From positions 1 to 64,000 of the forward strand of contig NZ_FXZC01000006.1 of NCBI RefSeq assembly GCF_900169275.1: 64,000 nt of DNA. Direction: 5' to 3'. Positions 17,835 to 27,106 of this stretch are shown here, in pieces; positions within the stretch are counted from its first letter, which is position 1, and each line of letters begins with the position of its first letter. The notes under the pieces are model-generated. The model was not told the origin of the DNA. It saw only the letters and a program-made list of their open reading frames with translations, and made no database searches. The stretch is from Brevibacterium casei CIP 102111 (GTDB taxonomy: Bacteria; Actinomycetota; Actinomycetes; Actinomycetales; Brevibacteriaceae). Both the position numbers and the translations under genes were made by a program.

Positions 17835-19112
17835 ATGAACGACGACACCCCCAACGGCACCGAGGATCGCCGAGCAGACAGCGAGCGCTCGAAGGGCTCG
17901 GCGGCGTGGAACCGGCGCGGCATGCTCCAAGCCGCAGGCGTGACGGCGCTCGGCGCCGGACTGGCCGGCATCGGCGCGGTACCTGCGGCGGCGAAGCCGT
18001 GGAAGGACAAGAAGCCGAAGAAGGCCAAGAAGGACAAGGGGAGGTCCGAGGAGGGGATCGTGCGCGGCGAGCTCGCGTTCCCCGCGTCGGGCGCGTTCAC
18101 CATCGTTCAGTTCAACGACACCCAGGACTCCCACACGACGGATGTGCGCACGACCGAACTGCAGAATGCGGTCCTCGACGATGCCAAGCCGGACTTCGTC
18201 GTCATCAACGGCGACGTCATCGACGGCGGCCCGAAGACGGTCACCGAGGTCAAACAGGCCATCAACAACGTCGTCCTGCCGATGGAGCAGCGGCAGATCC
18301 CCTGGGCGCTGACTTTCGGCAACCACGATGAGGACAGCACGGGCAAGACGGGCTTCGACGAAGCGGACATGATCGACTTCATCAGCCAGTACCGTTATAA
18401 CCTCAACACCACCGGCGCCGACGTCACCGGCACCTCGAATCAGGTGGTCACGGTCTCCTCGTCGACCGGCGACGATGACGCCTTCGCCATCTGGCTCCTC
18501 GACTCCGGCCGCTACGCCCCCAAGGAGATCGCCGGCCAGAGCCTCGAGGGCTACCCGAACTGGGACTGGCTGCGCTTCGACCAGATCGAATGGTACGCCC
18601 AGGCGTCACGAGCCCTCGAAGAGCGCGCCGGCCGTCTCGTCCCTGGCCTCGTCTTCCAGCACATCGCGCTCCACGAGCACCGGATGATGTGGTACTCGAG
18701 CATCGACTTCCGCGGCGAGTCCGCCCACCCGGCGGCGAAGAAGAAGCACTCGATCGTCGGCGAGCGGAACGAGAACGAGTGCCCGGGGCCGTTCAACTCC
18801 GGCATGTTCAACGCGATGCTCTCGAGAGGCGATGTGCAAGGCCTGTTCGTCGGTCACGACCACATCAACACCTATTCGGGTAACTACTTCGGCATCGAAC
18901 TCGGCTACTCTCCGTCGACCGGCTTCGGACCCTACGGGCTGCCGGGGGAGAAGCGGAACCAACTGCGCGGTGCCCGCGTCTTCACCCTCGAAGAGGGCGT
19001 CGATGGCGTCTACACCGGGTCCGAGGTCAGGTTCGCCCGCGACTACGGCATCGACATCAGCCCAGCCGCCCAGCGCGGCACACCTGCGGAGTTCCCCGAG
19101 TACGTGAAGTGA
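17835..19112 (+). CDS. Tat-exported calcineurin-like metallophosphoesterase
   Basis: This exported phosphoesterase of 425 residues has a dinuclear metal centre. The N terminus has a twin-arginine motif (NRRGML, about residues 26-31) followed by a hydrophobic Ala/Gly stretch, indicating Tat export, then a Lys/Pro-rich linker. The metallophosphoesterase motifs occur in order: QFNDTQDSH, NGDVIDGG, GNHDE, a central FQHIALHEH and GHDH. It resembles the Dcr2/Siz1-type purple acid phosphatase group. The ATG at 17835 with GGCGGAG upstream is preferred to the earlier start at 17784, which would put non-conserved residues before the signal. The substrate is unknown. Confidence 0.85.
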   Translation: MNDDTPNGTEDRRADSERSKGSAAWNRRGMLQAAGVTALGAGLAGIGAVPAAAKPWKDKKPKKAKKDKGRSEEGIVRGELAFPASGAFTIVQFNDTQDSHTTDVRTTELQNAVLDDAKPDFVVINGDVIDGGPKTVTEVKQAINNVVLPMEQRQIPWALTFGNHDEDSTGKTGFDEADMIDFISQYRYNLNTTGADVTGTSNQVVTVSSSTGDDDAFAIWLLDSGRYAPKEIAGQSLEGYPNWDWLRFDQIEWYAQASRALEERAGRLVPGLVFQHIALHEHRMMWYSSIDFRGESAHPAAKKKHSIVGERNENECPGPFNSGMFNAMLSRGDVQGLFVGHDHINTYSGNYFGIELGYSPSTGFGPYGLPGEKRNQLRGARVFTLEEGVDGVYTGSEVRFARDYGIDISPAAQRGTPAEFPEYVK

Positions 19113-19130
19113 GCTGAGCGTCCGGGACGC

Positions 19131-19187
19131 TGAGTACGGCCCTCGCTGTCACCCGTGTCACACGGGTTCCAGCGAGGGCCGTACTCA
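19131..19187. terminator. Long bidirectional hairpin terminator
   Basis: A perfect 18-bp arm pair (19131-19148 with 19170-19187) encloses an inner hairpin ACCCGTG-TCA-CACGGGT (19151-19167), giving a nearly continuous 25-bp stem. It lies between the converging phosphoesterase and catalase genes and would terminate both. Confidence 0.75.
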
Positions 19188-19200
19188 GGACCGCAGCGGA

Positions 19201-21339
19201 TCAGCTGTCAGCCCGTGACCAGGCTCGATGCTCTTCCAATCCGGTTCTCAGCTTCGTCAGAAGGCTCTTGACCTGAGCGCCGGTGAAGATGCCGGAGTCG
19301 GAAGCAGGGACCCCATACTCCTCGAGAAGGGCGTCCGCACCACCAGCGACAGCGATGAACTTGAGGTGCCGCCACGCTTCGGAAAGCAGCAGACCCACCA
19401 CCGGGTCGGCGTCGACGCCGTCGAGGAGCAGCAGCGCATCAAGCTCACTTGAGGCAGCGGTGAGGTAGGTCCGCTCGACGGGGACATCTCCGACCCGACC
19501 GCCGACAGGAGCGATGGTGATCGGCACCATCCCCGCCTCGACCAGGAAGTCGCGAGCCGTGACGACGTGCTTCGGGTCAGTCTTCGACCCGGTGACGATT
19601 CCGACTCTGCGGCCGTCGACCGGCCACTTCTCACCGATCTGGGAGAGTGCGGGACTGGCGGCTACGTCGTCGGCAGGGGGTGTGTTCGGCCTTCCCGGAC
19701 TCAGCCCGAGACCCGAAGCGACCCGTTGGGCGAGTTCGGCGTCGACTGCCGCCAGTACGTCGACCTCGCGCTGCCTGATCGTCTCGTCCCAGCATTTTCC
19801 GAGCTCGAAGGTGAAGGCGTCGACGAGGTGCGACTGTTCCACGGGTGTGAGACTGAGCCAGAACATGCGGGCCTGCGTGAAGTGGTCGTCGAACGAGACC
19901 GGGGAGCGGCGTTCCTTGACCGACTTCGGCAGCTCTTGGGCGATCTCGACGAACGTATGGTCGTCATCCGGGTCGGCAGTGAAGGGGTTCCCGCCGTCCA
20001 AGGTGTTGGGCTTGTACGGGGCGACCCCGGTGTGCACGGCGGTCTGGTGCATACCGTCACGGAAGAGGTCGTTGACCGGACAGTGGGGGCGGTTGATCGG
20101 GATTTGGCTGAAGTTCGGTCCGCCGAGGCGAGAGATCTGCGTATCGAGATACGAGAACAGCCTTCCTTGGAAAAGTGGGTCGTTCGTCACATCGATGCCG
20201 GGTACGAGATGTCCAGGATGGAACGCCACCTGCTCCGTTTCGGCGAAGTAGTTGCTCGGGTTGCGGTTGAGAGAGAGCTTGCCGATCGGTTGGACGGCGA
20301 CGAGCTCTTCGGGTACGAGTTTCGTCGGATCGAGGAGATCGATCCCCTCGAAGGTCTCCTCGGGGGTGTCGGGGAACACCTGGATGCCGAGCTCCCACTC
20401 GGGGAAGGCCCCTGCTTCGATCGTGTCGGCAAGGTCTCGACGGTGGAAATCCGGGTCGATGCCGTTGACCATCTGAGCCTCCTCCCAGACGAGCGAATGC
20501 ACCCCGGCGGTCGGCTTCCAGTGGAACTTGACGAGCGACGTGTCCCCGTCTGAGTTCTCGACTCGGAATGTGTGGATTCCGAAGCCTTCCATTGTGCGGA
20601 AGGACCGTGGGATGCCGCGATCGGACATCTGCCACATCGTGTGGTGGGTCGCCTCCGTGTGCAGCGAGACGAAGTCCCAGAACGTATCATGCGCGCTCTG
20701 CGCCTGCGGGATCTCACGGTCGGGTTGAGGCTTCGCCGCATGGACGACATCAGGGAACTTGACGGCGTCCTGGATGAAGAAGACCGGGATGTTGTTGCCG
20801 ACGAGATCGAAGACGCCGTCAGAGGTGTAGAACTTCGTGGAGAAGCCTCGGGTGTCTCGCACGGCATCGGCTGAACCACGGGAGCCGACCACAGAGGAGA
20901 AACGCGTGAACACCGGAGTCTCGACGCCCTTGCGGAGGAACTCCGCCTTTGTCACGTTGCTCGCGGTGCCATAGGAGACGAACGTTCCATGCGCCGCCGC
21001 ACCCCTGGCATGGACGACTCGTTCGGGAATCCTCTCGTGGTCGAAGTGAGTGATCTTCTCGCGCAGGTGGTGATCCTGAAGCAGGACCGGTCCTCGGGGG
21101 CCGGCCTTGAGCGAATGATCGGTGTCGACCAGCCGTGCCCCTTGCGCGCTAGTCAGCCAGTCACCTTGCTGAGCCTGGTCCGCCTGACTGTCCTTGCTGG
21201 GCACCCCTGTCGGCGTCGTCGGCCGAGGACCGCTCTGATCGGGTTTGGGCGGCAGCGGCGGATGGGGGGTCGTCGGTTCTTCGGGTGTGGGCTCGGCTGA
21301 GGTCGGATTTCCAGGTACGCCTGGGCGATCGTCTGCCAT
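19201..21339 (-). CDS. katE: Large-subunit (HPII-type) catalase
   Basis: This is a clade-2 haem catalase of 712 residues that dismutates hydrogen peroxide. After a Pro-rich N-terminal extension (residues 1-55), the core has the distal His110 in RVVHARG, the distal Asn in GNNIPVFF (about 181-188), and the proximal Tyr region in RLFSYLDTQ. The C-terminal 150 residues form the class-I glutamine-amidotransferase-like domain typical of HPII (GRRVGIVTGSKTD onwards). The ATG at 21339 has an AAGGAGA ribosome site; the longer frame up to 21591 lacks one. It converges on the phosphoesterase gene across a shared terminator. Confidence 0.95.
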   Translation of the reverse strand: MADDRPGVPGNPTSAEPTPEEPTTPHPPLPPKPDQSGPRPTTPTGVPSKDSQADQAQQGDWLTSAQGARLVDTDHSLKAGPRGPVLLQDHHLREKITHFDHERIPERVVHARGAAAHGTFVSYGTASNVTKAEFLRKGVETPVFTRFSSVVGSRGSADAVRDTRGFSTKFYTSDGVFDLVGNNIPVFFIQDAVKFPDVVHAAKPQPDREIPQAQSAHDTFWDFVSLHTEATHHTMWQMSDRGIPRSFRTMEGFGIHTFRVENSDGDTSLVKFHWKPTAGVHSLVWEEAQMVNGIDPDFHRRDLADTIEAGAFPEWELGIQVFPDTPEETFEGIDLLDPTKLVPEELVAVQPIGKLSLNRNPSNYFAETEQVAFHPGHLVPGIDVTNDPLFQGRLFSYLDTQISRLGGPNFSQIPINRPHCPVNDLFRDGMHQTAVHTGVAPYKPNTLDGGNPFTADPDDDHTFVEIAQELPKSVKERRSPVSFDDHFTQARMFWLSLTPVEQSHLVDAFTFELGKCWDETIRQREVDVLAAVDAELAQRVASGLGLSPGRPNTPPADDVAASPALSQIGEKWPVDGRRVGIVTGSKTDPKHVVTARDFLVEAGMVPITIAPVGGRVGDVPVERTYLTAASSELDALLLLDGVDADPVVGLLLSEAWRHLKFIAVAGGADALLEEYGVPASDSGIFTGAQVKSLLTKLRTGLEEHRAWSRADS

Positions 21340-21643
21340 TTCGCCGTCTCCTTCTACTCCTGTGTGAGCGAGGTTCCATTTCTGAGAGTAGGTCCGCATC
21401 GCCGGGAGCACAAGCCCCCTTGTGCGCAAATTGTCGCTTGTCGATAGAGATGCGGGAGCCCCGGGCCTCGAGTCGCGAGAGTGCACGACCGCGAGGCGGC
21501 CATCGGATAGGCGGGTTGTGTCGAGTATCTGGCGGGCGGTTCTCTTCATCGTCATCGGGTTCGGCACTGCGCGGGCACAACGTCGAGACACACCTGAGGA
21601 CGCTCAGCGAGTCATGAAGCTTGGGCTCTAGAGTAGTGCTGTC
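21340..21643. other. Divergent promoter region between katE and gtrA
   Basis: These 304 bases hold no evident gene. An inverted repeat GCACAAG-CCCC-CTTGTGC (21408-21425) lies about 70 bases upstream of the katE start and could be an operator. Nothing else is recognised. Confidence 0.35.
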
Positions 21644-22156
21644 ATGAAAGAGTCTGTATCGGCCCGGCTGCGGCGCCTCGCGGTGGAAGCCTTCAAGTTC
21701 CTCACTGTCGGCGGTGTCGGCTTCGTCGTCGATGTGGGGCTCTCGAACGTCCTCGCGTATGGTCTGGGGCCGATCCCCGCGCTCCTCGACGGAAGCCCGA
21801 TCAAGGCGAAGATCGTCTCGACGATCGTGGCGATGATCGTCGTCTGGATCGGCAACAGGCTGTGGACCTACGGCGACCGGACGACGGGTTCGAATCTCCG
21901 CGGCATCATCCTCTTCATTGTCGTCAACCTCGTCGGCATGGTCATCACCGTCGCCCCGCTCGGGGTGACGTGGTATCTGCTCGGCATGCGCGATCAGCTC
22001 ACCTACAACATCTCGACGAACGTCATCGGCATCGCCCTGGCGACGGCCTTCCGCTTCTATGCCTACCGGACGTGGGTGTTCAAGGATTCCACCCCACCCG
22101 CCGAGGTGGTCGTCGAGTTGGACGAATCCCGAACCGCCACCGACGACCGGGCCTGA
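21644..22156 (+). CDS. GtrA-family membrane protein
   Basis: This small integral membrane protein of 170 residues has four predicted transmembrane helices. It is recognisable as GtrA/DPMS by the N-terminal EAFKFLTVGGVGFVVDVG and the closing FRFYAYRTWVFK. GtrA proteins are thought to help move polyprenyl-phosphate-linked sugars across the membrane for surface polysaccharide modification. The tail after residue 150 is acidic and probably cytoplasmic. It lies at the edge of the glycopolymer gene island and converges on the first glycosyltransferase gene of it. Confidence 0.85.
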   Translation: MKESVSARLRRLAVEAFKFLTVGGVGFVVDVGLSNVLAYGLGPIPALLDGSPIKAKIVSTIVAMIVVWIGNRLWTYGDRTTGSNLRGIILFIVVNLVGMVITVAPLGVTWYLLGMRDQLTYNISTNVIGIALATAFRFYAYRTWVFKDSTPPAEVVVELDESRTATDDRA

Positions 22157-22200
22157 GATCGCACGGCCTGTGCCCGATGTTCGTCGGCAGATGTGCTCGC

Positions 22201-23547
22201 TCAGCGGCCGTAGCGGATCCTCCGGTACACCCGGATGAATGGCGTCGGCGTGAACGTGCGGACCTCGGCACGCATGAGCATGCGCTTCTGCTTCCACACC
22301 GACCTCCGTCTGTCGGGCAGCTGCCCCTGTCGAGAGCGGACGGCGAGCAGGCCGAGGCTGCGGCGCAGACTTCCGTCGTCGGTGTGGAAGTAGTTCTCCG
22401 CAAGCCACGCCCGATCCGGGAAGCCGATCCGCCCGGCCGCAACGTCGGCGAGGGTCCCCTCGGCGCCCGAACCGGCGTAGACCTCGTTGAGCAGTCCCCG
22501 ATCGAACCCGAAGTCGGAGATGAGCAGCGTCGGGATCCCCCGATCGATCGACTCGAGAGCGGCTGTCGACGACACGGTGACCAGGGCCGCACCGGGGGTG
22601 AGGAACGCAGTGAGCGGGCCGTAGCCGATCTCGAGCCGCTCGGCCCCGGGAACTGCGCGCTTCTTGAAGTCGGCAACGATGTCGAAGTAGGAATGCTGTT
22701 CGTGATGGGTCTCATGCTCACCGGGACGCGACCGCATCTTGACGATGGCCCGCGACTCGGGATGACGCTCGGCGAACTCCGCGAGAGCGGCGATGATCGC
22801 CTCCCGCTGCGCGGCGCTCGCCGGCACCTTCGCCTGTGGGGCGAAGACGAGCGTTCGCGGGGTTGCGGCCAGCGACTGTGGGGCCGGCGGTTCGGGAAGC
22901 GATTCCGAGCGGAGCATCGGAAGCCTGCCGAGGAGGATCTCGGCGGGGACTCGTCGCATCGCACTCACTGCCCGGTATTCGCTCACCTCGGTGAACGAGT
23001 GCGCAAGGAAGGCGTCCATGAGCCGCCGGTAGTTCATCCCCTTGCCGCTGGCCGGCAGACCCATCCCCGGCAGCCCGGAGATGAGTGCGGGTCGTCGTTC
23101 GAGGGCGCTCGCGGTGAGGAAGAGCTGGGCGACGATCGGGCCCGTCGCGGCACCGAGGACGATGTCCGGTCGATGATGGGAGATCACTGCTCCGAGTTCG
23201 CTGCGGGACACGACAGGGATGGTGTGACCTTCCCATGCGGTGTCGGCGACGGCGTTGGCGATCTGCTCGTCGGTCGGCAGGATCGGATTGTCGACGATGT
23301 AGACGTGTGCCTCGACATCGGGCAGTGTGCTCAGCAGCTGGGTCGCCCATTTGAGGTAGGACTCGCTGTCGGAGACGGAGACGATGCTGATCGGTTCGTG
23401 TCCGGACGGGATCGTCTGCTCGTCGGTGTCGAGGGCATGCGCTGCCCCCGACGGGCTGTCAGCGGGCGACGGCACCACGGTGTCGGCGACCGGCAGTGAG
23501 GCCGTGTCCGGCTCCAGTGGGGGGACGGGGGAATCAGGAATCGACAT
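22201..23547 (-). CDS. Putative glycosyltransferase of the polysialyltransferase neighbourhood (DUF6716-like)
   Basis: This 448-residue protein has no transmembrane segment. It shows a GT-B-like layout: an N-terminal half with IVSVSDSESYLKWATQLL and HHRPDIVLGAATGP, and a C-terminal half with TLVFAPQAKVPAS, IGYGPLTAFLTPGAALV and VSSTAALESIDRGIPTLL, which looks like a nucleotide-sugar-binding loop. I believe it belongs to the actinobacterial DUF6716 putative glycosyltransferases seen beside nonulosonic acid genes. Its start at 23547 overlaps the preceding gene by 14 bases, so it is the last gene of a four-gene operon. The exact linkage it forms is unknown. Confidence 0.62.
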   Translation of the reverse strand: MSIPDSPVPPLEPDTASLPVADTVVPSPADSPSGAAHALDTDEQTIPSGHEPISIVSVSDSESYLKWATQLLSTLPDVEAHVYIVDNPILPTDEQIANAVADTAWEGHTIPVVSRSELGAVISHHRPDIVLGAATGPIVAQLFLTASALERRPALISGLPGMGLPASGKGMNYRRLMDAFLAHSFTEVSEYRAVSAMRRVPAEILLGRLPMLRSESLPEPPAPQSLAATPRTLVFAPQAKVPASAAQREAIIAALAEFAERHPESRAIVKMRSRPGEHETHHEQHSYFDIVADFKKRAVPGAERLEIGYGPLTAFLTPGAALVTVSSTAALESIDRGIPTLLISDFGFDRGLLNEVYAGSGAEGTLADVAAGRIGFPDRAWLAENYFHTDDGSLRRSLGLLAVRSRQGQLPDRRRSVWKQKRMLMRAEVRTFTPTPFIRVYRRIRYGR

Positions 23548-24517
23548 CACCGGTGACCGTTCGCGCGTTGAGGGACTTCCGCAGACTATCGGGTGAGGCG
23601 CCGGTCCACCATTCCGCCGGAATCTCGGTGACGTCGATGCGCACATCGGGATTGAGCACCGACAGCGAGACCGCGGCCGTGCTCGGCAGGCTGCGGATGA
23701 CGGATCCCGGGGGAAGGTTGATCAGCCGCAGCTCGATCGGCAGCCCCACGTGCTTGATGCGCACCCGATCGTCGGAACCGAGGCGCTCGAGGAACTCATC
23801 GGTCTCACGCCGGTGCGGGTAGTAGGTGATCGGGCCGGCGGCGGTGAGACCGTCGAGCCATCTGCGGTAGTCGGCTTCGCTGATGAGCCCGTCGGCGACG
23901 AGAGCGGAGCCGATCACCGGTGTGTCACGAGAGTGACCGCCCCCGGTCGGCAGCGACTGCAGATGCTCGAAGCGATGCCGGGTGATCTCGCCCCCGGCGC
24001 GGAGGAACTTGGTGCGCAGTCCCTTCGGCACCGGCAGCGCGGTGTGCCACCGCAGCCGTCCGGAACCCGCCAGGCCGCGCAGACGGTCGGCGATGTAGGC
24101 GGCCATGACAGCCCGGTGGGCCTTGAGCTTCTGCCTGGGACGGACGAGCGGCCCGCGCTTGGCAGCGAGCGTCTCGATCGTCGAATAGGTCGCCAACCCG
24201 TCGTCGAGGAGGACGATGTGCGGCATCTTCCGCTCGAGGTAGGCCACGGACAGAGCCTTGTGGATCTGTCCGGAGCACGGGTCGCCGAGGTAGATGACCG
24301 AGGGGTTGAGGGACCGGAGGATCCCCGGCTTCGCCCCCTGGCGTTCGAGGCGGACGTTCGCGGGGAGCCACTCCGGGTCGAAGGCGTCGAGGAACGAGGA
24401 CATCCCCTTCGCGTTCGCCCGCGCCCGGATGAGGAGGTCGCCCTCGGGGTCGTGGGCTTCGAGGGCAGAGAGGAACTGCAACGGCGATTCGACGAAGGCG
24501 ATGGCCGTTCGCGGCAT
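23534..24517 (-). CDS. Polysialyltransferase-like glycosyltransferase (divergent)
   Basis: This 327-residue protein starts with AFVESPLQFLSALEA, the opening pattern of many GT52/polysialyltransferase-like proteins. Motifs comparable to the family's acidic-acidic-Gly and His/Pro sites are LLDDGLATYST (about residue 104-114) and YYPHRRE (about 231-237). A late SLPSTAAVSL matches the Ser/Thr pair near the CMP-sugar site. One base separates it from the upstream polysialyltransferase gene, so the two are surely co-expressed. It could be an alternative sialyltransferase or a phosphoglycosyl-type enzyme; fold-level assignment only. Confidence 0.65.
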   Translation of the reverse strand: MPRTAIAFVESPLQFLSALEAHDPEGDLLIRARANAKGMSSFLDAFDPEWLPANVRLERQGAKPGILRSLNPSVIYLGDPCSGQIHKALSVAYLERKMPHIVLLDDGLATYSTIETLAAKRGPLVRPRQKLKAHRAVMAAYIADRLRGLAGSGRLRWHTALPVPKGLRTKFLRAGGEITRHRFEHLQSLPTGGGHSRDTPVIGSALVADGLISEADYRRWLDGLTAAGPITYYPHRRETDEFLERLGSDDRVRIKHVGLPIELRLINLPPGSVIRSLPSTAAVSLSVLNPDVRIDVTEIPAEWWTGASPDSLRKSLNARTVTGDVDS

Positions 24518-24518
24518 C

Positions 24519-25910
24519 TCAGCGGCGTCCGGTCAGTTTGGCGACGTCGATCTTGATCCCGCGCTTGTCGAGCTTCGACAGCGCCGATTTAGCGTTCTTG
24601 CGCAGAAAGCGCTTCCCCGTCCTCAGGACCCGCCCGCGGCTCGACGCTTCGAGGCTGCCCGGCAGGTCGAGTCGGGTGAGGCGTTTGCGCTTGAAGTAGA
24701 CCATGTCGTCGGTCCCGAGGGCACGCGTGAGGAAGCTGATCGCCGGCTCCCGCAGATGCGCCATGATGTTCGACTGCATGCAATAGGTGACGGCGTCGAT
24801 GAGGGCGTTGAAGTCCCGAAGACCGCGGCCGTTCGGACGGTCGGTGAGGGAGTAGCCGCCGCGGTTGAGCGCGTCGACGATCGTCAGCGGGATGCGGTTG
24901 CTGTTCTGATACGGGGCGATGCGTTCGAGGAGCAGTTCCGTGCCGACGGCCGCAGTCTCGGTTCCGAACAGTGCCTGCGTGGTCACCAGTCCGGTCGAGA
25001 AGCACGAGACGACGAGACGGGGCTGCGTCCTCGAGGCCACCACCTCGGCGAGGACGGGAACATCGGCGAGGACGAAGCGCAGGCCGAGGGACTCGGCGCG
25101 ACGCCTCAGCGGTTCGACGACCGTTCGGGCCGAGGTCGGGTGCGGCTTGAAGATCACCGTGCTCACACCGCGCGTCTTCACCTCGTCGAGCATGTCGAGG
25201 TGAAGCTGGATCTCCTCCTCTTCGGTGATGAGGTCGATCTCTGCGAGATACTGGCCGAGAACGAGGGCGCTGTCGTCGATCGGCTCCGATAGGCCTGAGG
25301 CCTCGAGCGCTTCGTCGGATTCACGAGCCATCTCCTCGATGACCGGTCGCAGCTCGTCGACGGTCAGGGCAATGCGATTGGGCGCATGTTCGGCGAGCTG
25401 GCGTGGCATGACCCCCGGCAGCAGATCGGTGTAGTGGGCGTTCTCGAGGCGCTGCCACAGCGGGCGTCCGAGTGGGTTGCGGATGGGGCCATAGCTCATG
25501 AGGCCATCGGAGTGCACAGAGATGAGTGCGTCGGCGAAGACCTGAGTGAGTGCGTGTGCAGGATGACCGGGCAGCGATTCGACGACGAGTGAGATGTCCT
25601 CGTCGGGCGACAACGACCACAGCCGCTCGAGCAGCGCACGCATGATCGGTGCGCGAGTGGGCGAGACCCCGAACTGCTTGGGGTGGCTCGGCCAGATGGC
25701 CGCGTTCCAGTCGACCACCGAGTCGAAGCGGCTGAGCAGGGTCGCGGAGCCGAGAAGATCTGTCGCCGAGGGTGTGATCTCGGGCGCGTAGGCGTTGTTG
25801 GCGACGACCAGGATGCGGCGTTCGTCAGCTGGCCCGAAGTGGCCCGCATCGATGTTCGCAGCAACGTTCGCGAGCTGATACAGCGTCGAGATCTGGATGA
25901 GCTGTGTCAT
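24519..25910 (-). CDS. Alpha-2,8-polysialyltransferase family protein
   Basis: This 463-residue protein is recognised as POLYST-like by VESLPGHPAHAL, the HSDGLMSYGP stretch (about residues 120-129) and the KPHPTSA motif (about 265-271), where the His-Pro pair contacts the CMP donor in bacterial polysialyltransferases. A Ser/Thr pair, SCFSTGLV, follows. The C-terminal 60 residues are strongly basic and may bind the membrane. The ATG at 25910 overlaps the GT2 gene stop by 4 bases. It should extend a chain of sialic acid-like sugars from CMP-activated donors, which the neuB/neuA genes nearby would supply. Confidence 0.78.
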   Translation of the reverse strand: MTQLIQISTLYQLANVAANIDAGHFGPADERRILVVANNAYAPEITPSATDLLGSATLLSRFDSVVDWNAAIWPSHPKQFGVSPTRAPIMRALLERLWSLSPDEDISLVVESLPGHPAHALTQVFADALISVHSDGLMSYGPIRNPLGRPLWQRLENAHYTDLLPGVMPRQLAEHAPNRIALTVDELRPVIEEMARESDEALEASGLSEPIDDSALVLGQYLAEIDLITEEEEIQLHLDMLDEVKTRGVSTVIFKPHPTSARTVVEPLRRRAESLGLRFVLADVPVLAEVVASRTQPRLVVSCFSTGLVTTQALFGTETAAVGTELLLERIAPYQNSNRIPLTIVDALNRGGYSLTDRPNGRGLRDFNALIDAVTYCMQSNIMAHLREPAISFLTRALGTDDMVYFKRKRLTRLDLPGSLEASSRGRVLRTGKRFLRKNAKSALSKLDKRGIKIDVAKLTGRR

Positions 25911-26881
25911 GCCTGTGCCCTCCTGAGTACCGGGGCGATGACCGGAACCCGGTCGTCGCCGAATCTTTCGACCACCCTCTCGACCAACTCGGGCTTGATC
26001 ATCTTCACGTTCGTCGTGGCCCCGGCGAGGAGCTTCTGCTTGACCTCGGTCGTCATCTGGTCCGATCGCCTGACAAGCTGGTGGTAGAGGATCGAGAGGA
26101 AGTTCCTCACCGCTTTGGTCTCGAATTCGTCGATCTCCGGGTCGTTCTCCAGCATCGCGAAGACGGTCCGGAACGCCGGAATGAAGTCCAGCTGCCTTTC
26201 GTCGTAGATCGAGGTCAGCGAGGTCGACATCCCCTTGCGGTAGCACAGACCTGCCGAGTTGATGACGGCGAACGAATCGGACTCGAGGTGCTGCCGCCAG
26301 GTCCACGGCCTGTCCTCGCAGGTCCGCAGCGCGGGGTCGAAGGTGAGCAGGCCGCGATCGGCCATGCTGCGGGTGAAGATGCCCGTCCAACAGGCCGGAT
26401 AGTCGACCATCGTCGGCATGTTCGCCGGCATGATGTAGTCGCGCGGGTTGAGCGCGCGGTTCCGGACGGCACAGGGCGCCTGACTGAGGCTGCGCTTCGT
26501 GCCTTCGACGAGCACGTAGTCGATCTTGACGAAGTCGACACCCAGCCCGGTGATTGCGTCAGTCATCTTCCTTAGGTGTCCCGGCGCATACCAGTCGTCA
26601 CCATCGAGGTAGGTGATCGTCTGACCCGTCGATGCTTCGAGGGCAAGGTTGCGGGATGCCGAGACTCCGAGCGACGCGGGATTCTCGATGGTCACCAGGT
26701 TGAGCCTGTTCTCGTATTCGGCGATGACGTCGGCCGTGTGATCCTCCGAGCCGTCGTTGACGACGATGACTTCCAGCTCATCGGGGGCGAACCCCTGCAT
26801 GGTCAAGCTCTTGAGACTGCTCCCTATGGTCTGTTCGGCGTTCTTCGCCGCAATGATGACGCTGGTCAGGGGAGTGGTCAT
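25907..26881 (-). CDS. Family 2 glycosyltransferase
   Basis: This is a GT-A fold enzyme of 324 residues. The N terminus SVIIAAKNAEQTIGSSLKSL is typical of GT2. VNDGSEDHT binds the nucleotide sugar and YLDGDDWY (about residues 90-97) supplies the metal-binding DXD equivalent. CEDRPWTWR provides the acceptor-side acidic ED motif. The ATG at 26881 has an AAAGGACC ribosome site. It leads the four-gene glycosyltransferase operon and may add the first or bridging sugar before the polysialyltransferase-like enzymes act. Confidence 0.85.
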   Translation of the reverse strand: MTTPLTSVIIAAKNAEQTIGSSLKSLTMQGFAPDELEVIVVNDGSEDHTADVIAEYENRLNLVTIENPASLGVSASRNLALEASTGQTITYLDGDDWYAPGHLRKMTDAITGLGVDFVKIDYVLVEGTKRSLSQAPCAVRNRALNPRDYIMPANMPTMVDYPACWTGIFTRSMADRGLLTFDPALRTCEDRPWTWRQHLESDSFAVINSAGLCYRKGMSTSLTSIYDERQLDFIPAFRTVFAMLENDPEIDEFETKAVRNFLSILYHQLVRRSDQMTTEVKQKLLAGATTNVKMIKPELVERVVERFGDDRVPVIAPVLRRAQA

Positions 26882-27106
26882 GGGGTCCTTTCGCTGCTGA
26901 GCACGGCCGCGGGGGAGCACGACGCGTGCATGTGCTCAGACGATGGTAGACAGGGTCGGGTAACTCGCGGTGACTCACCGGTGAACCAGACTGCGCGTGC
27001 TATTCACCCGAAGTTCGCATTCCAGTTGTCTGGGTCGACGGTTCGGTGGCAGACAGCGGCCTGGCGCATTCATCTGCCATTCGGTCGGGTCCACTACAGT
27101 CGTTCT

